Positions 1-10,154 of a stretch of 64,000 bases of DNA are shown here, piece by piece (position 1 is the stretch's first letter; each line of letters opens with the position of its first letter). Source of the stretch: Ruminococcus flavefaciens (lineage in GTDB: Bacteria > Bacillota > Clostridia > Oscillospirales > Ruminococcaceae); NCBI GenBank assembly GCA_015067005.1, contig SVNH01000001.1, positions 124,001-188,000 of the forward strand. The letters are read 5' to 3'. The notes under the pieces are model-generated. The model was not told the DNA's origin. It was given only the letters and a program-made list of their open reading frames with translations, and did not search any database. The translations under genes were made by a program, and so were the position numbers.

Positions 1-471
1 GCTGATGAAGCACTGTTCATCAGTTATGCTTCTCATTTCTTCGACTGCTGCGAGAGTTCCGTCTGCGGAAGTACCTTCATCGAAGAATACTGCCATCATC
101 GTGGTATCGTCCTTAGTGAAGAATTCCTCGATGTCGCTTGGGAGTATCTCCTTAGGTATCTCACAGTCTGTTAGCGACTGGTAGCATACAACGCTTGAAA
201 CGTGGTCAATCTCTTCAAAACGCCGGGCGGTTTTCGCGACATCCTTATCGCTCATGCCCTCGGTCATTACAAGTGAGAAGCCTCCCTGACCGAATTCATC
301 CTGAAGAATATCCTGACCTACCATAGTGTCTATATCTTTTGGAAGGTAGGAGAGAATATCATAGTTTACTCGTGTGTTGATATAACCGATAGCGGAAGGT
401 ATCATCATAAGAACTCCGAATATAAGTATCAGAGTTTTGTGTTTTGCAACCCATTCTCCGAATCTAAGCAT
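1..471 (-). CDS. MMPL/RND-superfamily transporter, N-terminal part (continues beyond window)
   Basis: Minus-strand reading from ATG at 471 gives MLRFGEWVAKHKTLILIFGVLMMIPSAIGYINTRVNYDILSYLPKDIDTMVGQDILQDEFGQGG..., typical of MMPL-type exporters; open to the window edge. Confidence 0.8.
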   Translation of the reverse strand, partial: MLRFGEWVAKHKTLILIFGVLMMIPSAIGYINTRVNYDILSYLPKDIDTMVGQDILQDEFGQGGFSLVMTEGMSDKDVAKTARRFEEIDHVSSVVCYQSLTDCEIPKEILPSDIEEFFTKDDTTMMAVFFDEGTSADGTLAAVEEMRSITDEQCFIS

Positions 472-528
472 ATTATCAGTCCTTTCTGGAATAGTTCTAT
501 TGATCTATAATATAGTATACGATAAAAA

Positions 529-627
529 TGACCGATAGTCAACCGTTTTTGAAAGAAAAAATGACTTTCGGTCAAAATTTTGTATACCTGCACAAATCTG
601 AGGAACAAAATTAGTGACTTGCGGTCA
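529..627. promoter_or_regulatory. Three copies of 13-bp palindromic operator TGAC-N5-GTCA (529-541 inverted, 562-574, 615-627)
   Basis: TGACCGATAGTCA (rc TGACTATCGGTCA), TGACTTTCGGTCA and TGACTTGCGGTCA lie in the divergent region between the MMPL gene and the TetR gene. Confidence 0.75.
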
Positions 628-636
628 GTTTTTCTC

Positions 637-666
637 TTGACAACCATGTGTCCTATCGTTTATAAT
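637..666 (+). promoter_or_regulatory. Sigma-70-type promoter of tetR-like gene
   Basis: TTGACA (637-642), 18-bp spacer, TATAAT (661-666). Confidence 0.75.
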
Positions 667-696
667 AGATTTAGAAAAGTCAAGGAGGTGCATTGA

Positions 697-1302
697 ATGG
701 GAAAAGTTGATACAAATAAACTGCAGAAAGAAAACTCTCTGCTAAAAACAGCATATGAATTTTTCACTACCAAAGGCTTCAGTAAGACCTCTATTTCTGA
801 CATAGTCGGAAAAGCCGGAGTTGCTAAAGGAACTTTTTACCTCTATTTCAAAGATAAATATGACATCCGGAACAAACTCGTTTCACATCAGTCAAGTCTT
901 CTTTTCAAAAACGCCATTGAAATGCTCGGTGAAAATGCGAATGAACTCAGCTTTGAAGACAAAATGGTAAAAATAGTTGATAGTATCGTGAATCAGCTGA
1001 ACAGTAATCAGTCGCTTCTGACGTTCATTTCCAAGAATCTCAGCTGGGGAATATTTAAATCCGCTCTTACTTCTCCGTCTTCAAATGAGGATGTGGACTT
1101 CTCAGAGGTTTATTACACCATGATAAAGGAAGCTCCATATGACCTTAAAGATCCGGAAATAATGCTGTTTATGATAATAGAACTCGTTTCTTCTACCTGT
1201 TATTCCACGATCCTTTATAATGAACCTTGTTCCCTCGAAAATCTTAAACCGTACCTTTTCGCAACTATCCGTACTATGATCGCTCAGCATAAAGCAGTGT
1301 GA
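697..1302 (+). CDS. TetR/AcrR family transcriptional regulator
   Basis: N-terminal HTH: AYEFFTTKGFSKTSISDIVGKAGVAKGTFYLYFKDKYDIRNKL. Confidence 0.92.
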   Translation: MGKVDTNKLQKENSLLKTAYEFFTTKGFSKTSISDIVGKAGVAKGTFYLYFKDKYDIRNKLVSHQSSLLFKNAIEMLGENANELSFEDKMVKIVDSIVNQLNSNQSLLTFISKNLSWGIFKSALTSPSSNEDVDFSEVYYTMIKEAPYDLKDPEIMLFMIIELVSSTCYSTILYNEPCSLENLKPYLFATIRTMIAQHKAV

Positions 1303-1304
1303 AC

Positions 1305-1343
1305 AAGAAAAGCCTCACATTCATTGAATGTGAGGCTTTTCTT
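1305..1343. terminator. Bidirectional intrinsic terminator
   Basis: AAGAAAAGCCTCACATTCA-TTGA-ATGTGAGGCTTTTCTT between convergent genes. Confidence 0.85.
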
Positions 1344-4110
1344 ATTTATTGAATATAAGTCTTCTGAGAAGGATGTCGTCATAACCGTTGAGTTTGCCGT
1401 CTTTGTTCATATCGGCAAGCTTCCAGTCGATGAGATATTTTGTTTTTCCGAGGAGATAGTTCTGGAGTTCAACTATATCCGCGATATTTACCTCACCGTC
1501 TGAGTTTACATCTCCGAGATCAGATCCGGATACGACTGGCTCAAAGACGAATTTCTGACCGTCTCCGCCCCAGTATTCCCACTGGCATATATTAGCGCCG
1601 GGTTCTTTGCTCATCTCGTAAACATCAAAACAGGACTTATAGTCTGATGCGGCTGTGAGTATCGAATAAGAGCCGTCTTTGTTGCAGATGATCTTAAACA
1701 GATCAGAACCTTCTTTATCAATGGTCATGTAGACTATATCAGCGCCGTTTTCAGAGCTGTTATCCACAACAGCTGCGTTTACAGGAAGGATAGGCAGGAC
1801 GCCGTGAGTATCAACACTTATGCTGCGATCACCGTCTGTATAGCCGGAGATGCTCCAATTCTGCGGCTTGGAGGTCTGTACAAGACTGCTTTTTGTGTCC
1901 ATTCCGACATAAAGTCCGCTGTTGACATTTCTGATAGTGTATTCTCCGTGCGGAATTGCCGGATGTACAGGTGTTATGTTCCACAGCTGGCACTCGTATT
2001 CGTGGTAGGCGTACTGGTTGATGTTTCCGCCGTTTTCTTTCGACCATTCAAAGACATCAAGAGCGCCCTTGCCGTCGGAGCATTTTGAAACAATTCCATA
2101 GGATGTTCCGCTTTTGACTATCTTGAAAAGCTGATTTGCAGCGCCTGTGTAGGTCTGTAATTCGATATTTACAGCATCGGCTGCGGAATCCTCGGCAACC
2201 GCGATGCACTTTGTCTCATCACCAACGGAAACTATCCTGCACCATTCATCGTCCACTGAGATGATTTTCCACTGCTGCGCCCAGAGCTTGTTGACTTCCC
2301 ACTGCTGGATATTAGTACCGTTTGCGAGTTTTCCGTTCGGAAGGTCGATAGCAAGTCCGCTGTTGACGTTGGTGATGTAGTAAGGAACTCCGCTGAGGAG
2401 GTCGGTTCCGCTGAGTTTAAGTGATGCGCTCGGCTCTCCTACGCTATCCTTATTCATGACGAGTTCCGCATTTTTATCGGTATAATCGGCTGTTGAGGAA
2501 CGTTCACTTCCTGTGAATGCGGTATTTTTAGCGCCCCAGATCGTCTGGTTATTGTTTCCGACAGCGGTAAATGACATTACCTTTTTGCCGCTTTCGTTTT
2601 CAGCAGCTGTAAAAACTCCGGAATAACGCTGTCCGCTGATAGTGATAACAGCATTTGCGCTTCCTGCATCCTGTTCCCAGCGACCGCTTACTGCGCCGGA
2701 AATGGTATGATCGGCATTGAGCTTGATGTTCTGATAGCCGATGATCTTGCCGTCGGTAGAATTACCATGATTGATGTATTCATAATCGCCGATAATATCT
2801 GATTCATTATAGCCGCCCGGAGAAATGGTATCTCCGCTGTATTCAAAAGGTGCCGTGACCGGCCAGCCTTCCTCGTTGAAGAACATCTGATGAACTCTTA
2901 CTTCGTGGAATTCAGCGCCGTCGTCAAAACGGGTGTGGTAGAATAAGAACCATTTACCGTCATCATCGCGGAGTACGGAGTTGTGTCCGCAAGCCATATA
3001 AGCAGTGCCGAGAGTGCTGAATTTGTAGTTTCCCATAACTTTAAGACCAACGCTGTCGAGATTGGGGTTAGAGGGGAGAACAGCCTGTCTTCCGGCTGGA
3101 TCAGTAAACGGACCGGTCGGGCTCTTTGAACGGAAACCCCGCATATTATAGCCGCCTGTTGAGGTGAGTCCGCCATAGGTCACCCACAGATAGTAATAGC
3201 CGGTATCAGCATTGTACTCGATAAACGGTCCTTCGCCGGATTTTCCGTAGCCGCCGGATATTTTTGTACCAAAATAGCTGTCTACCATTCTTCCGTCGGA
3301 GGTTTTACCGGTTTTTGGGTGGATGCACTTTCCGGTAGTTTTGTCTATTTCAAGGGTGAATATACCGCCCGACCATGAACCGTAGCACATATACATTTTT
3401 CCGTCAGTGCCGTAGTAAATGGTGGGGTCAATGGCGTTAGGGAATAACTGATTGTTGTAATTATTCTTGTTGAACCAGCTGTTGTTGAAGGTGACCTCGC
3501 CGGAAGCGATGAGTTCATCGACATTGGTCGAGGTATATTTCCGGTTCACATTTTTGGTTTTACTGGTGGCATAGCTGTCGTTATTGGTGAAGCCGGAGTA
3601 GATGAGGGTATCCACAAAGGTATATGGTCCTTCAATGTTTTTTGCGGCAGCAAAGGCTATGACAGAACGCATATATGTCGATGAGGCACAGAAATACATA
3701 AGATAAGCGCCCTTAGTTCCATCGGTATTTATGTAATCCGGATTCCAGATGACATCAGGTGCCCAGACTGCAAAGCCGTTTTCGCAGTCTTCAAGGTCTT
3801 CGCCCGCCCATGCAAAAGCCTTCTGAAGATTTTGTGAGAGGTTGCCGAACTCAACGTTATCAGGTGTTGTATAGCCGTTTGTGAAGCGTGACCAATTCTG
3901 GAGGTCTTTGGTCTTTGCCGCTTCAATGTGTGAACCGAAAACATAGTATGTATCGCCGTTCTTGATGATAGAGGGATCATGAACGGAAACCCGCGATTTG
4001 TTTGCGGCATCAGCTGTAAATACCGGCTTCATCGGAAAATGTGCCGAGGTAAAAATTATTGCGCCGGCAATAATTCCGGCGGCAGCCTTCATGAAAGAAA
4101 ATTTGCCCAT
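1342..4110 (-). CDS. Secreted GH43 glycosidase (arabinanase-type) with ricin/CBM13-like modules and C-terminal type I dockerin
   Basis: Signal peptide; GH43 motifs VSVHDPSIIK, NAIDPTIYYG, GEGPFIEY; ricin-like repeats (GLAIDLPNGKLANGTNIQQWE..., QWEYWGGDGQKF); dockerin GDVNSDGEVNIADIVELQNYLLGK...ADMNKDGKLNGYDDILLRR. Confidence 0.9.
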   Translation of the reverse strand: MGKFSFMKAAAGIIAGAIIFTSAHFPMKPVFTADAANKSRVSVHDPSIIKNGDTYYVFGSHIEAAKTKDLQNWSRFTNGYTTPDNVEFGNLSQNLQKAFAWAGEDLEDCENGFAVWAPDVIWNPDYINTDGTKGAYLMYFCASSTYMRSVIAFAAAKNIEGPYTFVDTLIYSGFTNNDSYATSKTKNVNRKYTSTNVDELIASGEVTFNNSWFNKNNYNNQLFPNAIDPTIYYGTDGKMYMCYGSWSGGIFTLEIDKTTGKCIHPKTGKTSDGRMVDSYFGTKISGGYGKSGEGPFIEYNADTGYYYLWVTYGGLTSTGGYNMRGFRSKSPTGPFTDPAGRQAVLPSNPNLDSVGLKVMGNYKFSTLGTAYMACGHNSVLRDDDGKWFLFYHTRFDDGAEFHEVRVHQMFFNEEGWPVTAPFEYSGDTISPGGYNESDIIGDYEYINHGNSTDGKIIGYQNIKLNADHTISGAVSGRWEQDAGSANAVITISGQRYSGVFTAAENESGKKVMSFTAVGNNNQTIWGAKNTAFTGSERSSTADYTDKNAELVMNKDSVGEPSASLKLSGTDLLSGVPYYITNVNSGLAIDLPNGKLANGTNIQQWEVNKLWAQQWKIISVDDEWCRIVSVGDETKCIAVAEDSAADAVNIELQTYTGAANQLFKIVKSGTSYGIVSKCSDGKGALDVFEWSKENGGNINQYAYHEYECQLWNITPVHPAIPHGEYTIRNVNSGLYVGMDTKSSLVQTSKPQNWSISGYTDGDRSISVDTHGVLPILPVNAAVVDNSSENGADIVYMTIDKEGSDLFKIICNKDGSYSILTAASDYKSCFDVYEMSKEPGANICQWEYWGGDGQKFVFEPVVSGSDLGDVNSDGEVNIADIVELQNYLLGKTKYLIDWKLADMNKDGKLNGYDDILLRRLIFNK

Positions 4111-4228
4111 ATATAAACTCCTTTCAAAATACTATAAAAACTTCCCTGTATGCCTGAGAGTAATATACATATAGAAGTCGGATATTTCTATAATTGGAAC
4201 ACGCTTAGGTGTGCAGGGAAGTATTATA

Positions 4229-4612
4229 TTATTTGTTTTTGTTAATAGTACGTCTTACGATGACTTTAAGTCTTTCACAGGTATCCTGCGGAAAATCAGT
4301 AATAAACTTTATCGCCTGATCGTGAGCTTCATCGCCGGGAAGCTTTAAGAAATTGTGGAAGAATGCGTATATCTCATTGAATGTTGAAAATATCTCTTTA
4401 ACAGCGTCCTTTCCCTGAGGTGTCAGGACGACACTGTTGCCGAAGTCTTCATATACGAGGCCGCAGTTTGCAAGGCAGCGCAGCATTTTGCTTACGCTTG
4501 GACGTGATACTCCGAGGTGGCGTGAGATATTGACACAGCGGACATATTCATCTATATCCAGTAATTCTTTTATTGCGATCAGGTACTTGATCTGACCAGC
4601 ACAATGTTTCAT
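4229..4612 (-). CDS. DtxR/MntR-like metal-dependent transcriptional regulator
   Basis: wHTH YVRCVNISRHLGVSRPSVSKMLRCLANCGLVYEDFGNSVVLTPQGKDAV, typical of the DtxR family. Confidence 0.7.
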   Translation of the reverse strand: MKHCAGQIKYLIAIKELLDIDEYVRCVNISRHLGVSRPSVSKMLRCLANCGLVYEDFGNSVVLTPQGKDAVKEIFSTFNEIYAFFHNFLKLPGDEAHDQAIKFITDFPQDTCERLKVIVRRTINKNK

Positions 4613-4623
4613 ATATACTCTCC

Positions 4624-5208
4624 TTATTTATCTGAGTCGATCAGGTGCCAGTAGCCTTTAAGGTAAACAGCACCGGATATGATTGTGAGTGCAGTAGAGA
4701 TCCAGATGAGCACCGGAACAACGATGTCATTTACAGCGTCCTTGAAGGCGCATGGAAAGCCAAAGCTGAAATCATAGCAAAGGCTGAGCCAGAAGATTAT
4801 CGCTATGATAGTTACCATAGTGAAGGCTGTTTTGAGTTTGCCCCATATTCCGGCTGCAACAACTATACCGCTGTCTGCTGCGAGCAGACGAAGACCTGAA
4901 ACCATGAATTCTCTTGCTATTATGATAATGATCGGTATCGCACCTACATTTACTTCTTTCATTTCTACGAAAACCGTCAGAGCGGCGATAACGAGTACCT
5001 TATCCGCAAGAGGATCGAGAAATTTTCCGAAATTGGTAACGAGTCCGCGCTTACGTGCTATCTTGCCATCGAGAGCATCGGTTATCGAAGCTGCTGAGAA
5101 TATGACAAGTGCGATAAGGAAGCTGAACTTGAATTCCAGATACATGAAAAGGAGGAAAAATGGTATGAGAAGCACTCTCAACAGAGTAAGCTTATTTGGT
5201 AAATTCAT
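4624..5208 (-). CDS. pgsA: CDP-diacylglycerol--glycerol-3-phosphate 3-phosphatidyltransferase
   Basis: CDP-alcohol phosphotransferase signature ASITDALDGKIARKRGLVTNFGKFLDPLADKV. Confidence 0.92.
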   Translation of the reverse strand: MNLPNKLTLLRVLLIPFFLLFMYLEFKFSFLIALVIFSAASITDALDGKIARKRGLVTNFGKFLDPLADKVLVIAALTVFVEMKEVNVGAIPIIIIIAREFMVSGLRLLAADSGIVVAAGIWGKLKTAFTMVTIIAIIFWLSLCYDFSFGFPCAFKDAVNDIVVPVLIWISTALTIISGAVYLKGYWHLIDSDK

Positions 5209-6536
5209 TAGTCTATCACCTCACCGATAAGATCATAATCAAGAGTATCTGTGATCTTTATTCTTACATATTCACCGATGCTGAGACGGCGTGAAGAAGT
5301 AAAGAAAACCTTTCCGTCAATATCCGGAGCATCGTTTTCGGTGCGTCCGAACCAGCATTCGCCGAATTTGTCGAAGCCCTCAACAACAGCTACGAACTCG
5401 CTGCCAAGAAGCTTTTCGTTGTTTTCGGCACTTATGAGCATCTGCTGTTCCATGATTATATCAGCACGGTGCGTAGAGACCTCCTCGTCTATCTGATCCG
5501 GAAAATCATAGGACTTCGTGCCTTCTTCGCGTGAATAGGGGAAGCATCCGAGTCTGTCGAAGCGGATCTTCTTTATGAATTCAGCCAGTTCATTGAACTG
5601 TTCCTCTGTTTCTCCGGGGAAGCCTGTGATAAGAGTTGTACGGAGAATAACCCCCGGTATCTTTTCTCTTATATGTGTGAACAGAGCTTCAAGCTTTTCG
5701 GGATCGCCCCAGCGGTTCATGCGGCTGAGGATGTCTTTATCGCAGTGCTGGATAGGAATTTCGAGATACTTGACAAGCTTCTCCTCAGAAGCGATCGTTT
5801 CAAGGAGTTCATCTGTGATACGCTCAGGATAGCAGTAAAGTGTTCTGATGCGTTTAAGACCGTCTATGCGGCAGAGCTCCCTCAGAAGCTGCGGAAGCTT
5901 TGATTCACCGTAGAGATCCTCGCCGTAGCGTGAGGTATCCTGCGCGATGACTACAAGCTCTGTAACGCCGTTTTCAGCCATGAAACGTGCTTCTTCAAGT
6001 ACCTTTTCCATAGGGATGCTGCGGAATTTTCCTCTTATCTGAGGTATTGAGCAATATGTGCAGCAGTTTGAGCAGCCCTCAGCAACTTTCAGATAAGTAA
6101 AGAAAGGCAGTGTGGAAATTATACGTTTTCCTGTTATTTCTGCATCAAGCTTCGGAGCGAAATTGATATATCTTTCGTTTGCGAGGACATGATCGAGAAC
6201 ATCTATGATGTCCTTGTTATTGCCGATACCGATAACAGCGTCTGCCTCCGGGAATAGCTCAGCGGCTTCTTCTTTGTATCTTTCTGTAAGGCAGCCGGTT
6301 ATGACTATCTTTTTCAGGCTGCCCTCTGCTTTAAGCTGACCGAGTTCGAGAATAGTCTCGATGGCTTCCTCCTTGGCTGATTTGATAAAGCCGCAGGTGT
6401 TTACGACTGCAATGTCTGCCATTCCCGGCTCTGTCACGAGCTGATAGCCGTGACTTTTCAGTTTATACAGCATACGTTCGGAATCCACAAGATTTTTTGA
6501 GCATCCGAGCGATACCATTCCGACCTTGATAGGCAT
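5208..6536 (-). CDS. rimO: Ribosomal protein S12 methylthiotransferase RimO
   Basis: MVSLGCSKNLVDSERM..., radical SAM CSNCCTYCSIPQIRGKFRS, C-terminal TRAM-like region. Confidence 0.93.
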   Translation of the reverse strand: MPIKVGMVSLGCSKNLVDSERMLYKLKSHGYQLVTEPGMADIAVVNTCGFIKSAKEEAIETILELGQLKAEGSLKKIVITGCLTERYKEEAAELFPEADAVIGIGNNKDIIDVLDHVLANERYINFAPKLDAEITGKRIISTLPFFTYLKVAEGCSNCCTYCSIPQIRGKFRSIPMEKVLEEARFMAENGVTELVVIAQDTSRYGEDLYGESKLPQLLRELCRIDGLKRIRTLYCYPERITDELLETIASEEKLVKYLEIPIQHCDKDILSRMNRWGDPEKLEALFTHIREKIPGVILRTTLITGFPGETEEQFNELAEFIKKIRFDRLGCFPYSREEGTKSYDFPDQIDEEVSTHRADIIMEQQMLISAENNEKLLGSEFVAVVEGFDKFGECWFGRTENDAPDIDGKVFFTSSRRLSIGEYVRIKITDTLDYDLIGEVID

Positions 6537-7177
6537 TATTGTTCCTCCAGTGTTTCATTCATATTATCAAAATAATCCTTGATAGTGCAGTTTATCTGTG
6601 AAAAATCATAGCCGCTGCGTATCAGCGAATTCTTTACCTTGTCTATGGCTCGTTTGTCGTTTATATCTGCCAGATAGCGGGAATACTTTTCGCTGAGCAG
6701 CTGCATGATGTTTTCCTCGAAAACATCGTCATACTGCCGCAGAGCGTCCTCAGCAGTGAATCTGCTGATACCGCGCGAGATGATCTCGCGCATGGCACGT
6801 CTCTTCCCGAATTTTCTGACTTCTACATATTTATATGCAAGCTTTTCTGCATAGCGTTCATCATTTATCAGATTTTCGCTTATAAGCTTCTGAACAGCAG
6901 CTTCGCAGAGATCAGGATTCTTGCAGTCCTCGGAGAGCTTTTTCAGCATTTCCGAAGCGGAATAGTCTCTGTAAGAGAGTTTATTCAGAGCGGTGTTGTA
7001 AAGGCGGAGGAACACTGCCGCGCGCATTATATCCCTTATCTGCGGAAGATCAAATTCAGCGCCTTCACTGATACCGTGATCCCATACTATCTCAGCACTG
7101 AGTACGACAGTGCGTCCGTTGCTGAACGTTACTCTGTAAGAATTTTTATCATTAAGCTTAACAGCAAGAACTTTCAT
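6536..7177 (-). CDS. recX: Regulatory protein RecX
   Basis: RecX-type helical repeats (LSYRDYSASEMLKKL, LINDERYAEKLAYKYVEVRKFGKRRAMREIISRGI) directly downstream of recA. Confidence 0.88.
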   Translation of the reverse strand: MKVLAVKLNDKNSYRVTFSNGRTVVLSAEIVWDHGISEGAEFDLPQIRDIMRAAVFLRLYNTALNKLSYRDYSASEMLKKLSEDCKNPDLCEAAVQKLISENLINDERYAEKLAYKYVEVRKFGKRRAMREIISRGISRFTAEDALRQYDDVFEENIMQLLSEKYSRYLADINDKRAIDKVKNSLIRSGYDFSQINCTIKDYFDNMNETLEEQ

Positions 7178-7179
7178 TA

Positions 7180-8361
7180 TCAGTCAGCAGGGGTGAATTC
7201 CTCAAAATCCTCTTCGATGTCGGCAAGAATATCGTCAGGATCATCGGCGTTCTGAGCACTGCCGGATGAAGCAGATGTTACAGCCGGAGCTTTTTCCTTT
7301 GTCGGAGCAACAGAGTCTTCAAGCTCTGATTTTCTTGCGAGGATCTGATCTTCTATCTCCTTCATGAGAGCCTCATCGTTCTTGAGTATCTCCTTGACAT
7401 TATCGCGTCCCTGACCGAGTTTCTGGTCATTATAGCTGAACCACGAGCCGCCCTTCTTTATGATGTCGAGCTGAACTGCGAGGTCAAGGACTTCGCCTGT
7501 ACGTGATATACCTGTGCCGTACATAAGGTCAAACATACACTCCTTGAACGGGGGAGCGACCTTGTTCTTGACTACCTTGCACTTTGTTGAAGCGCCGATT
7601 ATCTGGTTTCCGGACTTGATAGTCTCGCCCTTTCTTACCTCGATACGAACGGATGAATAGAATTTCAGAGCGCGTCCGCCGGGAGTAGTTTCGGGGTTGC
7701 CGTACATAACGCCGATCTTCTCACGTATCTGGTTGATGAATATTGCAACGCAGTTGGATTTTGATATAGCTGCGGTAAGCTTTCTCATAGCCTGAGACAT
7801 AAGTCTTGCAAGCTGTCCGACATGGAGATCACCCATTTCGCCGTCGATCTCGGCACGGGTAGTCATAGCAGCGATCGAATCGAGTACGATAACGTCGATA
7901 GCGCCGGAGCGGATAAGAGCCTCGGCTATTTCAAGAGCCTGTTCACCGCTGTCCGGCTGAGAAACGAGGAGATCATTGATATTGACTCCGAGTGCGTTTG
8001 CGTAAACCGGATCGAGAGCGTGTTCAACGTCGATGAAGGCAACTTCGCCGCCAAGCTTCTGAGCCTGAGCGATTATCGAAAGTGCAACGGTAGTTTTACC
8101 GGAGCTCTCAGGACCGTATATCTCGACAATTCTTCCGCGCGGAACGCCGCCGATACCAAGTGCCATATCAAGAGTCATAGAGCCTGTCGGGATCGCAGCA
8201 ACATTGAGTTTTTTCGTCTCACCGAGACGCATTATCGAGCCTGCGCCGTATTTCTTTTCGATCTGCTTGAGAGCGCCTTCAAGGGCAGTTTTTTTATCGT
8301 CTTTGGTTTCAGCTTTTACTACTGATGCTTTTTTAGCAAGTTCTTTTTTTGCCATGTTCAT
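7180..8361 (-). CDS. recA: Recombinase RecA
   Basis: [36 protein letters not shown] and full RecA core. Confidence 0.98.
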   Translation of the reverse strand: MNMAKKELAKKASVVKAETKDDKKTALEGALKQIEKKYGAGSIMRLGETKKLNVAAIPTGSMTLDMALGIGGVPRGRIVEIYGPESSGKTTVALSIIAQAQKLGGEVAFIDVEHALDPVYANALGVNINDLLVSQPDSGEQALEIAEALIRSGAIDVIVLDSIAAMTTRAEIDGEMGDLHVGQLARLMSQAMRKLTAAISKSNCVAIFINQIREKIGVMYGNPETTPGGRALKFYSSVRIEVRKGETIKSGNQIIGASTKCKVVKNKVAPPFKECMFDLMYGTGISRTGEVLDLAVQLDIIKKGGSWFSYNDQKLGQGRDNVKEILKNDEALMKEIEDQILARKSELEDSVAPTKEKAPAVTSASSGSAQNADDPDDILADIEEDFEEFTPAD

Positions 8362-9212
8362 ACCTCCGGTATCTGAGCGGCGACTGTCCGGACTATTCCC
8401 GAAAAATCGCGGCTGAAAGTAATATTTGTAAAGCCGTTTGCGGCGAGTATATCTCCAACCTGTTCATGCTGAGCGTCGCCGAACTCATAGCAGAGCCAGC
8501 CGCCCTTGTTCAGGTGTTTTTTCCATATTTCAGTTATGCTTCTGATGAGATCGAGACCGTCATCCCCGCCGTCAAGGGCGAGTTCCGGTTCATAGGTGAC
8601 CTCAGTCTGGAGATGATCCATTTCTTCTTTTGTAAGGTAAGGCGGATTGCTCACGATAATATCGAAGCATCCTGCGCTCCCGACAGAGCTTTCATCGGTG
8701 ACATCGCCCTTTATCAGGCTGATGTCTGCATTATTCATTGCCTTGTTCCTTTCAAGGTAGCCGAATGCCTTGTCAGAGAGTTCATATGCGCTCACTTTCG
8801 CGGAAGGCAATTCCTTTTTCAGCGTTATTGCGATGCATCCGCTGCCGGAGCAAAGATCAGCTATGACCGGTGCAGTTAAGCCGTTGTCCCTGCAAATGTC
8901 AATAACATTCTCAACGAGCTGTTCCGTTTCCGGACGAGGTATCAGAACGCCTTCGCCGACATAAAACGGATAGCCGTAGAATTCCCACTTTCCCAGCAGA
9001 TACTGGAGAGGCTGTCCCTTGGCGCGTTTGGCAGTAATATCGCGTATTTTAGCGGCATCATTCTCTTCGACCGCTTTCATCGGTGAGAAGAGCGGATTCC
9101 TGTCGCCGAGCATATCCTGGAAGATACACAGTGTATCGAATTCAGCGGATTCCTTTCCTGCGGCGTTGAGGAGATTCAGACATTCATCAAAGAGTTCGCG
9201 GCGGTTTACCAC
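8358..9212 (-). CDS. prmC: Release factor glutamine methyltransferase PrmC
   Basis: [29 protein letters not shown] motifs. Confidence 0.95.
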   Translation of the reverse strand: MVNRRELFDECLNLLNAAGKESAEFDTLCIFQDMLGDRNPLFSPMKAVEENDAAKIRDITAKRAKGQPLQYLLGKWEFYGYPFYVGEGVLIPRPETEQLVENVIDICRDNGLTAPVIADLCSGSGCIAITLKKELPSAKVSAYELSDKAFGYLERNKAMNNADISLIKGDVTDESSVGSAGCFDIIVSNPPYLTKEEMDHLQTEVTYEPELALDGGDDGLDLIRSITEIWKKHLNKGGWLCYEFGDAQHEQVGDILAANGFTNITFSRDFSGIVRTVAAQIPEV

Positions 9213-10138
9213 TTGTCTTCCTCCTTATCCTGAGGGATGCAGGGAGTAAGAGCTGCAATAGCTATCTCTATCATGCTGTCATCCGGTTCGCGGGTGGTAA
9301 TCCTCTGCATTGCGAGACCGGGTGCGGAAAGTATCCTTGTAAAGAGGTTATCATGGTTTCCGGCAAGTCTTATGCATTCATAGGAAATGCCGACTACCAG
9401 CGGAAGAAGCACAAGGCTTGCAACTATTCTCTGCCATGTAACAGTGAACGGTATGAAGCACATGACAAGTATTCCCACTATGAGTACGATGAATATGAAG
9501 CTTGTGCCGCAGCGCTTGTGGAAGCGTGTCTGCTTGCGGACATTCTCAACAGTGAGAGGCAGCTCGGCTTCGTGGCAGGCAATGGTCTTATGCTCAGCGC
9601 CATGATACATATACTGTCTGCGGATGTCTTTCATAAGACTGATGATGACCATATATCCCACGAATATTGCTATTTTGACTATACCCTCGATAAGCGAGCG
9701 AAGTATTCTCTTTTCTTTTACAGCCGGGAAAAAACCGACTATCCATTTGGGCAGAAATACAAAAAGACCTATCGCCATAACTATTCCGATTATCATTCCG
9801 GCATACATCATGGCATTGAATATTGCCGAGGCATTTTCCTCTTCGGCTTTTTCTTCCTCAGTGAGCTGCTTCTCAGCGGACTTCATCATGTATTTATATC
9901 CCTTTGAGAGCGAGGTCACAAAGCTTGTGCAGCCGCGTATAAGCGGGACCTTTCTGTACCACGGAGCATTCTTTCCGTTGCGCTCGTTCCATGTTTCGAG
10001 GTCGATAGTACCGTCCGGAAGCCGGCAAGCCATAGCGCCGGTATTCGGACCAAGCATCATGATACCCTCGATGAGAGCCTGTCCGCCTATCTTGGACTTG
10101 AATTTTTCAGCCGATGGCTGCTGATTGTTTTTGCTCAT
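9206..10138 (-). CDS. DUF1385 family (YqhQ-like) membrane protein
   Basis: GGQALIEGIMMLGPN, YHGAEHKTI, RFHKRCGTSF motifs; located next to prmC. Confidence 0.88.
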   Translation of the reverse strand: MSKNNQQPSAEKFKSKIGGQALIEGIMMLGPNTGAMACRLPDGTIDLETWNERNGKNAPWYRKVPLIRGCTSFVTSLSKGYKYMMKSAEKQLTEEEKAEEENASAIFNAMMYAGMIIGIVMAIGLFVFLPKWIVGFFPAVKEKRILRSLIEGIVKIAIFVGYMVIISLMKDIRRQYMYHGAEHKTIACHEAELPLTVENVRKQTRFHKRCGTSFIFIVLIVGILVMCFIPFTVTWQRIVASLVLLPLVVGISYECIRLAGNHDNLFTRILSAPGLAMQRITTREPDDSMIEIAIAALTPCIPQDKEEDKW

Positions 10139-10154
10139 TTATATATCTCCGTTC

